Assembly (NCBI GenBank): GCA_963978545.1
Contig: OZ021726.1
Location: 33,638,459-33,702,458 of the forward strand
DNA: 64,000 bases
Direction: 5' to 3'
DNA from: Linyphia triangularis
Taxonomy: Eukaryota > Arthropoda > Arachnida > Araneae > Linyphiidae
Shown: one piece after another, positions 55,534 to 64,000 of the stretch
Layout: every line of letters starts with the position of its first letter
Position numbering within the stretch: the stretch's first letter is position 1
The notes under the pieces: generated by a model
Seen by the model: only the letters and a program-made list of their open reading frames with translations
The model's database searches: none
Told to the model about the DNA's origin: nothing
Made by a program: the position numbers and the translations under genes

Positions 55534-57977
55534 TAGGGGGGTTCGAAAAAAATAATTTTTCTTTTTGCGACGCATTAGATGAAAGAAGTTTTTACATATC
55601 TTGATAAGAAAAACTGTGCAAAAAAAAAGTTAACAAAAATAATATCTTTCGATCACGCATTCATCTCTAAGTTTGGAGAAAATACAAAAAATAACTATTT
55701 GTCCTAAAATTTTTAAATTTCTAAACGTTATATATTTGAAAGGCAATAGTTTGCAATGTATTGACAGTGAAAGGGTGGTATAACACATGAAAACACCACT
55801 CTATGCATTTTTAAAACATATATTAATAATTAAAAACATTCAAAAATAAATTATTTTTATCAAAAAAAATTATTTTTCTATAAAATGAATACTAACGTTA
55901 TTTCTTGCATATTTTTGTTAAAATTGTTTTATTTAATTTACGCATTCACTTCAAAGTTTTGAATGAATACAAAAAATACCTTTTTTCCATCCCATTTGTA
56001 GAACACACCAATCACTAAATTACCAAGGTACATTAGCTTATATCGTGTGGAATGAAGTAGATAGAACTTGGAAAATAATTGTTCACACATAAACTTTGAA
56101 GCATTTATAAAAATTGTGTTTTGGCGGGTTTCAATATGGGTGACCTTTCTCGTGGCACCTTCTCTTCATTTGAAACTCAGTAACTTGCTCATTCATTGTA
56201 TCATAGCGCACATGGCTTTGATTGGGACTGCCATTAAAACTGTCTGAAAATAATCTAACAGATCAAATTGCACATTGAGAGACCTGCAGAGGGATATATG
56301 CCCTAATCCTCCAATGAACTACCAATCAGATGCCTATTTAAACACATGGATAGTACTACAACAGGGCCAACATCTTTCAGTGGCAACATAGATAAAAAAT
56401 TGAAAAACGTCCACTGGTTGATTTTTTATGTGTTGAATGTTTGATTCCTCAAACTGAGATTGAAGTACTGAGCACACATCAGTTATATCTTCTTGATATT
56501 TTTGAAATGATTAGATCAGGCTGATAACTTGGCAGCTCGCAAACCCAATCCCTTTTCACACTCCAGATGTCTAACAGAAAACAGAGTACTTAGACTATAT
56601 GTGAGTGAATGTAAACCGTCAGATGAATTCAAGCAAGTGGTTATCTTTATTTAGATTTGTTAAATGATGCTTGATTTTGAATTTAAAAAAAAAAAATTCT
56701 GAAGGACTTAAGTTCATATCTGAGGCAATTCGATTGTCTCGATATCTCTGAATATTTAGTGGAAGTTTTAAACTTGGTAATTGAATGAAATGCTTCCTTT
56801 ACCCCCACCCAAAATAATTGATTTTAGCAATGATTTTGGACGAAAGAAGAAATGTAATAGAACTGGGGCTTCGGGTACTAAAATCTTGAGACCTTTCCTA
56901 GAGAAAGACAATCAGCCATTACAAGGCAACCAAACTTAACTTTATTGCCACTGATTACATAGACATAATTTATTGGAATGCTTGTAATAAATAGGACTCC
57001 TCCTTTTTTAAGGAAAGTAACAAATGAACATTTATTAGTTAAGACTGATGCACCCGAGATAGCACAGCTGTATTGGAGGAAACACGGGAAGACTGAAAGG
57101 TTGGCCAATTCTAATTCTGGCCGAGCATAGTTCCAAAATACAAGATTTTTTAACAAACTAACATGTCAAAACCACCACGTATTTGTGCTCTCCGAACTTT
57201 CTCATAAATACAATATTCCAATTTTAAAAATGTGAATCAACATTTCAAAACCTCTTTTATAATTTATCCAGAGTTGGGCGAGATTGACCAATATTGTTTC
57301 CGACGACTGATTCACAATGTTCCACATCGGGATTGACTTATGTCTAGCAAAATTGGCCAGAGTTTCTGGGCTACTGGGGACCACTGAAATCAGACTCCAA
57401 CCCGTTTCCTTGTCATTTACAAGCAGTGGAATATTTGTGTAGAAAATCAAAACAAAAAGTGGGTGGTGCTAACGCCAAAGAAGTTAGGACAATAGCTTTT
57501 TTTTTTAAATCCATAATGCCCAACTTCTCTACTAAAGTTTCCTTCAAAGTGCATCATTGGGATAGGAAGCTCAAAAAAAAAAAATGAATAAAGGCATGTT
57601 TTTTTTTTTTTTTAAATGTAAGAAATAGCGTTAGAACCCATTTTACAGAAAAATCTGTATTTTTAACAAAAAGTGTTATTTCCGAGAATTTTAATAATTA
57701 ATATGTTTTAAAAATGCATAGAATAGTGTTTTCCTATGTTATAGTACCACCCTTTCACTACACATTGTAAACTATTGCCTTTCAAATATATAACGTTTAG
57801 AAATTTAAAAAAATTTAGGAAAAATAGTTATTTTTGTATTTTTCCAAACTTTGAGGTGAGATTGGAAGATATTTTTTTTTCAAATTTTTTTTTTTTTACA
57901 GTTTTTCTTATCAAGATATGTAACAACTTTTTTCATCTAATGCATTCCAAAAATTATTATTTTTTTTAACCACCCTA
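55534..57977. mobile_element. TIR element B carrying remnants of the same protein family as element A
   Basis: Long inverted ends of roughly 280 bases: TAGGGGGGTTCGAAAAAAAT at 55534 and its counterpart ending aaccaccctа at 57977. Shared inner blocks are gcattagatgaaa, catatcttgataagaaaaac and tttgaaaggcaatagttt. The 8-bp flanks ttgcctag (55526-55533) and tagcctag (57978-57985) match at 7 of 8 bases. Plus-strand coding remains lie at 56465-56985. Element A has the same kind of end (TAGGGTGG) and duplication length. Confidence 0.8.
56465..56985 (+). pseudogene. Element B protein remnant
   Basis: Decayed coding islands in order: LSTHQLYLLDIFEMI, then (frame change) NPFSHSRCLTENRVLRLYV and SDEFKQVVIFI, AIRLSRYLSE, AMILDERRNVIELGLRVL, and KLNFIATDYIDIIYWN. 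These align one by one with the islands in element A (LSTDQ..., HSRWLTT..., SMLADD..., TDYVNFITW). Stops and frameshifts show that it is dead. The open frames on the opposite strand here are shadows. Confidence 0.65.
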
Positions 57978-58489
57978 TAGCCTAGAACACTTGAAATGCC
58001 TGAATTTTTTTTAATTACTATATAACTACCAATATTTTGATCAGTGCTCTTGTTTAATGCCATAAAATATGGTAATAATTTTTATGACTCATTAGATATT
58101 AAAATTATTATAATCGTGACATTAATTTAATAAAAGTGGTAATCAATATATTGTCAAAATATGCTTAAATAACAATATTGTCAATGGGGCCCACATCTGC
58201 TATGGTGTTTCTAACCTCATGCTTATTGTAATATACAGGGTGAATTAAAGTCTTGCCTAGATAAATAAAAATTACATTAAAACTAATATTATGATAATAT
58301 ATGTGCTTTCTATATTAATGTTGCACTTAATTAAGTTTCGCAATAACACCAACCTCCTAACCTAAACATAGAGTTACGTAAGTGGAACCAAGACTCGTAT
58401 ACTCCATGTTTATGTGTTATATGACAATACCATGTTATTACTCAGTTTTAATGTAACATATGTGGTGTATCTATCTGTAAATAAATTGA

Positions 58490-60356
58490 ATGTCTTTGAA
58501 TTTTAGTGTTGTGTTCCTTAGGCCACAATTAATAATTATCTCCATCCAACAAGCAACATTTTTGAAAAATTCAACATGCGACTCCTATATCACTTTTTGA
58601 ATATCAAGTTGGTAATCTAGTCATGGCTATGTGATTCTTCAAAAGGCATTCATTCTATTTCACTGGGCAACAAGTGCAGGGTGTACAAGAACTGGCTTAC
58701 AGGCATGACATTAGTCATTAGGCATATACAGTATGTCTATAAAAGAATTTATACAGTATGACAGTTATAAATAATATACCATTGGAACTGGGAAATCCTT
58801 TTATAAGGCACTCTGTATTTTGAACATGTAATAAATGTTTTGCCATTGGCAGAGTTCATCCTAGAAATGAAAAAGGGCAGGGTGCTATTTTCCAAAAAAA
58901 GGGCACTTCCTGTTTAAGAGGGCACTTTTATGGCAAATTGCAGAAATACGCGTTTTCTGCCACAATTTCAATATTGTTATACTTTTCTACCACGATAAAT
59001 AATTTTCAATATTCTGAAAAAAATTAATTAGAATGCAAAAATCCGTGAATCAAAAACTCGCTCAGAAACTTAAAGATATCAAAATACTGATAAAATACTT
59101 CAGTCCTAATTCTGCTGGAATGAGACTGAGAAAATTATTAAAATTAAACTGCAATATACACAGTAACATTTTCATCAAATAGTAATTTTTATAAAATTAT
59201 CAATTTATAATACAGTAAAATTAAGATAAGAATGTTTTAGTATAATGAAAATGTGTTAAGATAAGAACTTTTCACTCTTTCAAAATTTTCTAAAGTCTGA
59301 ATGAATCAACCTTAAACTTCATCTCTTTGTTTTGCTATTGTCAGATAGAGAATAGAGTTTCTCCAAATTTAACATTATTCATTGTGGGATATCACAAGGA
59401 GTATTCCGACTAAAGAACTTGGACTATGTCCTGAAATTTTTGCATTTTTTTTATTTTCAAAATCGGATCAAACTTAGCGTCAAAACGGCGATTTTTTGCA
59501 GTGCATGCCGCTATTATGTAAGCTATAATAGAAGTTTTATTTTTTTAAAAATCGGAAATAATCTGGGATTCTGGTTGCATTCCTGTTATGTTTAATTTTA
59601 AATATGAAACGGATGTTTAGAAATTAATTGGTAACAGGCAAATTACCAAAAACACCCCCTAAATTTAACAGGAGGACATCGCGATTACGCGTGTCCAAAC
59701 GGAAATATTCTCTTTTAATTCTTAGTGTAAACATTTGATAGTTATAAACCTTTAACTAAGTTATTCAAATCTTTCAAATTCCTTTCTTCACTATTTTGAA
59801 GGAGGCATGGTAAAAATCCAGCGAAATACACTTAATCAAAACACGTACGAAATGGCCATCAGAGTTTACTAAAGTGCACTTGGGAAATTGTAAGACGGCG
59901 CCCTACAATCCACCTACTAATGAAGTACGTTATATAGACATCTACTCAATGGTTTCAGTCCCTGATATATACATTGCGCGTTTGAACATGAATGCGCATG
60001 CGCGACAGCCGATTTCAGTAGGGGTGATCCACATATTGCGTACTGTCGGGAGGGAAAAAAAACTAAAGTTTTTCGAATTCTTTCAGGTGGAATTTTTTTC
60101 TGAAAAAGGGCAGAAAGGGCGCTATTGTTATAAAAAAAGGGCAAGAAGGGCGCTATTTTTATAGAAAAAGGGCAGGCAGGGCGCGCCGCCCCTCGAAAAA
60201 TGCCTAGGAAGAACTCTGGCCATTGGCTAGGCCCAGTACAAACTTAAAGCTGGAGACACCTTTGGAATGCATATTAATAATTACTCTAAAATAAGTTTGC
60301 AAAACGTTTATATAATTTTTATTGCTTAATAGACGATTCCCGCATTAAAAATATTT
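58490..60356. repeat. Tandem duplication, unit 1 (interrupted)
   Basis: Begins aatgtctttgaattttagtg and ends near cccgcattaaaa. It matches unit 2 (60366-61060) closely but lacks about 220 bases present there (60589-60810) and is split by the MITE at 58850-60218. Confidence 0.9.
58850..60218. mobile_element. hAT-like MITE, 1369 bp, inserted in duplication unit 1
   Basis: Terminal inverted repeats CAGAGTTCATCCTAG (58850-58864) and its near complement ending gaactctg (60218). Perfect 8-bp target duplication gccattgg at 58842-58849 and 60219-60226. Subterminal words aaaagggcag...gggcgctatt are repeated at both ends. No transposase is encoded. The uninterrupted site survives in unit 2 near 60930. 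Confidence 0.93.
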
Positions 60357-60365
60357 TTTTTTTTA

Positions 60366-61060
60366 ATGTCTTTGAATTTTAGTGTTGTGTTCCTTAGGCC
60401 ACAATTAATAATTATCTCCATCCAACAAGCAACATTTTTCTTGAAAAATTCAACATGCGACTCCTATATCACTTTTTGAATATCAAGTTGGTAATCTAGT
60501 CATGGCTATGTGATTCTTCAAAAGGCATTCATTCTATTTCACTGGGCAACAAGTGCAGGTGTACAAGAACTGGCTTACAGGCATGACATTCTACAAGTTA
60601 CATAGAAAATGCATGTTGCAAGTTTACTTAGGTAATTAGTGTTTACAGTGCATTTTTAATTCGTTTTCCCCTCCAAAAAAAAAAAAACTATTGTTATTAT
60701 ATTAGTTTCCACGCAATGATTTTTATTCATGCAAGCCAACAAGTAGTTGCCTCACTTACAAATAATTTTAAAAAATTAGCAAAATGACAATTTAAAATTT
60801 TTTAACCATTTATACAGTATGTCTATAAAAGAATTTATACAGTATGTCAGTTATAAATAATATACCATTGGAACTGGGACATCCTTTTATGGGCACTCTG
60901 TATTTTGAACATGTAATAAATGTTTTACCATTGGCTAGGCCCAGTACAAACTTAAAGCTGGAGACACCTTTGGAATGCATATTAATAATTACTCTAAAAT
61001 AAGTTTGCAAAACGTTTATATAATTTTTATTGCTTAATAGACAATTCCCGCATTAAAAAA
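60366..61060. repeat. Tandem duplication, unit 2 (intact)
   Basis: Direct copy of unit 1 over three blocks (60366-60588, 60811-60934, 60931-61060). It retains the empty insertion site accattggctaggc. Function of the unit is unknown; no coding capacity was seen. Confidence 0.9.
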
Positions 61061-61189
61061 AAATTAATTAAATTCTAAATGTTTTGAAAAAGCTATAAAT
61101 ACGAAAATGTTTGCTCAATGCGCTTTTTATTTTTTTTTAGTTTGCAATCAAAGTTCCCCTGTTAGACGCTGGCGAGAAAACGATTCATT

Positions 61190-61395
61190 CGGCTCAAATT
61201 GAATATGACATCAAGAGATCCCAAACATCTTGGCTTGAAATCAGCAGCGGAAACCAGTTTTGAAAGTTTCTTGCAAATCGCGCCAACCAGTAAGGGATAT
61301 AGTAATGATCTACCGAATCATGCCAACTATTTGGCAGAAACCTCACGATAGCCACAGAAAAGGAAGGATCTCTTGACGTCACATATTTTGTTGAG
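61190..61395. mobile_element. Candidate short inverted-repeat element
   Basis: tgacatcaagagatcc (61206-61221) and ggatctcttgacgtca (61365-61380) are inverted copies with one mismatch, about 175 bases end to end. The inside is GC-richer than the flanks. No target duplication was established. Confidence 0.5.
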
Positions 61396-64000
61396 TGTTT
61401 TGATCGAACTGATTTAGGCTCGCTTTTGGGGCATTTTCTTTTCTTAATATTTAAATAATTTTTTTAAAGAACTTTTGTTTAAATATTTGAAATTGGTGAG
61501 AAATTCTTCATAAATATAAACAAATTTACTCGTTTTTAAAAAATGTGGGAATGAGGAACTTGCACGAGTGAGGAAAATGAATATTTTTTGTATTTTCTAG
61601 TGTTATCCAACGAATATATTTGAGCAGTGAAATTATTTTTTATCTTTATGCTTTCAATTAATCAAAAATCATGTTTGAAATCAAAGCAAAAATCACGTGA
61701 CCAAAGACGCATAAAAAACCGTGACGTAGTTACGCATAGATTCCATCAAAAATCTGAGGAGGAACCTGGTCTAAAACAGGTTTTAGACTGATTCATCATC
61801 TGCGGGTTGACGTGACGTCACTCGCAAAAGTAGCTTTTTTCCACCAAATCGCAAAGAGAAAAACTAAATATTTTTTTAACTATCTATCCGAGCTCAAATT
61901 TTTGAAAGAACGGTTTAGTTTTTCATGATTTTTTCTCTACTTTTATTTAAGAAAAAAAAACATAAAACGTGAAAGTTCCTCATAGTCCATTGAACCAGAT
62001 TTCTTGAGCAAAATTAAGCTGAAAAAAATTAAATTTTTCAAAATTATTTTAATTACAAATAAAACTTTATACAAACCAAAAAAGTAAAAAAGCTGTGAAT
62101 TTTAACAAACATTGAGCAAAGAAATAGATCATAATTTAAGAGGGCAAAGTAATTATTTGCAATCAAGTTTAACTACGCACTACTTCGGATCAAAGGAGGA
62201 CATTGTTCTCCTGACTTTTTTGGAAGAAAATGCCAAGTATTTGCAAAAGGGAAAACTCTCGCCCATGAACTACCCAGTTATAAATTTTTTAGATCTTTAC
62301 TTCATTTCCAAAACCTATTTTTAAACCATTTCAACTTTGATTTTGGTTGGGATGGACAAATCAATGGAAGCTAATAAACTTACTTGACACTGAAACTTGT
62401 CAGAATGCATTGTCATTAACAACGAATGTATAAAGTTTTGGGATCTGCCAGTAAAAGGCAGCTTTCACACATGCTAATATTATCATTTCAGAGGAATAAT
62501 CCTTTGCTGTCATCCAGTTAAGCTGAAACAACAGATAAATTCGTACTTATTACAACTGCATTTGATCAATTTGTTAGGTCTGTCACCAAGAGGCCGCCGT
62601 TACACACACTTTTTTTACCGCTTTAAAGGACTAATTGACCCACTTGCCATCATCCAATCGAGCTGATATTTGAAATTTGTTGTCGATAAAAATGCATTCT
62701 ATTGAGGCAAGAAAAAGAGCTAATCCATGGCACAGAATCGGATTTTTTCGCAATGGTCAAACACTAAGAAAAGTCGACTTGAGCTCAAAATTACTTAAAC
62801 ATGTTGCAATTCCACATAAAAGTTGACAACAAAAAGGATTTACATTTAAAACTTTGTTTTTATGGGTTATTTTTTTACGTCCTATTCTCCAGTTATTAGT
62901 TTATAAGCTGCAGCTTCCAAAAAAAAAAAATTTATGTGGCTGGAAACGTTTTTAATATCAAGCAAATGCCTGTCAATGTGAAGTACACTGCCAACACACC
63001 TAAAACGGTTGCTAAAAGAACATTAATTTTTTGCCTACACTGTAAATTTAATGATTTCTTTAAGAATTCCTCCTATAATATAATCTTTACATTGCAGAGA
63101 ATAAAAGAAACATTTTAAAATAAAGTTTAGTAAAATAATGCATTTTGAATTGAAAAGTTGTATTTGTATTAAAAATAAGCAAAAAGGAATAAGACATTAT
63201 ATCACTAGCACACCAGAAGGATTTTTTTCAAGAGGGTGCAAGGTAACTAAGGGTTTTGCTTTAAAACAAATAGTTGGTAACTAAAGGTTTTTTCTTAAAA
63301 ACAAATAGTTATGCAGTGATTCGTATACAAAATTAGGAATTTAAATTAAAGGTTTACACCTCTTTTTTTCAACGTTTTTTGTAATATTTTAAAGCCACAG
63401 ACCCAATTGCACCAACATTCACCAGGGAAACCATTGTTTTAATATTTAACAAAAATGATATTGAATCAAAAATGCTATAATTTATGAGTTGCATTCTTCA
63501 GTATGCAGTTGGTACTATATTGATAGATTCTCAATAAAATATAGTCAAGCTTTAAATTTTATGTTATGATTAATTAATATCACTTATCATTTCCGAGAAA
63601 TATATTACCTTTTTCACTGCTATGCAAGAAGCTTTTTACAAAACTATTATCTAAATTCCAACACATAAATATTATTTCTATATCTTAAGATGAATTAAAA
63701 TGTATAAAAAAAAACACTAATTTCACAATTGTACCAACATACTCCAAATAAGTTAAACAATTTTTAAAACGATGAACCTAACTAAATTAATTGTACTTTA
63801 TTTTCTATAACTATGTTACAATATTGAGGATACTTAAATCTTGTAAACAAACAAAAAAAAACATCGATATACTTTCTAGAACAGTATTTTAAATAGCACA
63901 TGCATCTTCTATGTACATATTTGTGTATAACTTGCTTCAGAATCTAACCCTTGCTTTTTTGAGTTCATGAAGAGTTTAATGTTATTTCGATAAATTTGAA
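61396..64000. other. AT-rich intergenic DNA to the window end
   Basis: No supported gene. 62390-62720 holds text loosely similar to repeat R3. The open frames at 62112-62324 and 62936-63118 show no recognised domain. Confidence 0.4.

Noticed and set aside
56878..57450. Minus-strand frames of 92 and 82 codons
   Set aside because: They oppose the plus-strand protein remnant of TIR element B and show no domain of their own.
59874..60164. 96-codon open frame with basic tail
   Set aside because: It lies inside the 1369-bp hAT-like MITE and its tail translates the repeated aaaagggc words.
1..64000. CRISPR arrays, bacterial operons, riboswitches or intact viral genes
   Set aside because: The window is eukaryotic with spliced genes; no regularly spaced direct repeats or such genes were seen.

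Overview
The window is eukaryotic, very AT-rich genomic DNA, most likely from an arthropod and probably an arachnid such as a spider. This is inferred from the intron-rich gene, the many dispersed repeats with target-site duplications (TSDs), and the protein families I recognise; no species-level marker was read. It holds one complete, convincing protein-coding gene. The rest is mostly mobile-element debris, simple repeats and unassigned intergenic DNA.

Centre (about 24.17-38.18 kb, minus strand): a class IA phosphoinositide 3-kinase regulatory subunit (p85 type). I rebuilt 17 coding exons whose GT/AG junctions and phases all join into 2211 nt, or 736 residues plus a stop. The order is a degenerate C1-like zinc module, a RhoGAP/BH domain without its arginine finger, nSH2, the iSH2 coiled coil and cSH2. 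There is no SH3 domain. The start exon carries a little 5'UTR behind a splice acceptor, so at least one untranslated exon lies upstream. A GC-rich patch at 41.13-41.25 kb is a candidate promoter or first exon.

Left arm (1-24 kb): a hAT-like MITE (1.06-1.49 kb); a 5'-truncated tRNA-type SINE (5.26 kb); a (TA)n tract (8.7 kb); a nested transposon block at 11.40-15.79 kb; a degenerate 18S rRNA pseudogene (16.86-17.19 kb); a long inverted repeat (17.3-17.5 kb); another SINE (19.26 kb); and the presumed 3'UTR and downstream region of the p85 gene (about 20.7-24.17 kb).

Right arm (38-64 kb): five more copies of the same SINE; a 233-bp foldback element (40.14 kb); a hAT-like element with a nested SINE (47.5-48.2 kb); a second TIR element (55.53-57.98 kb) that carries remains of the same protein family as the 11.40-15.79 kb element; and a tandem duplication (58.49-61.06 kb) whose first unit was split by a 1369-bp hAT-like MITE while the second unit keeps the empty site.

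The strongest lead for something undescribed is the pair of TIR elements beginning TAGGG. Both have near-matching 8-bp target duplications, and both carry decayed remains of one protein family with an SRW-like motif, which suggests that this widespread arthropod repeat protein is encoded by a DNA transposon. The second lead is the C1-containing, SH3-less p85 architecture.
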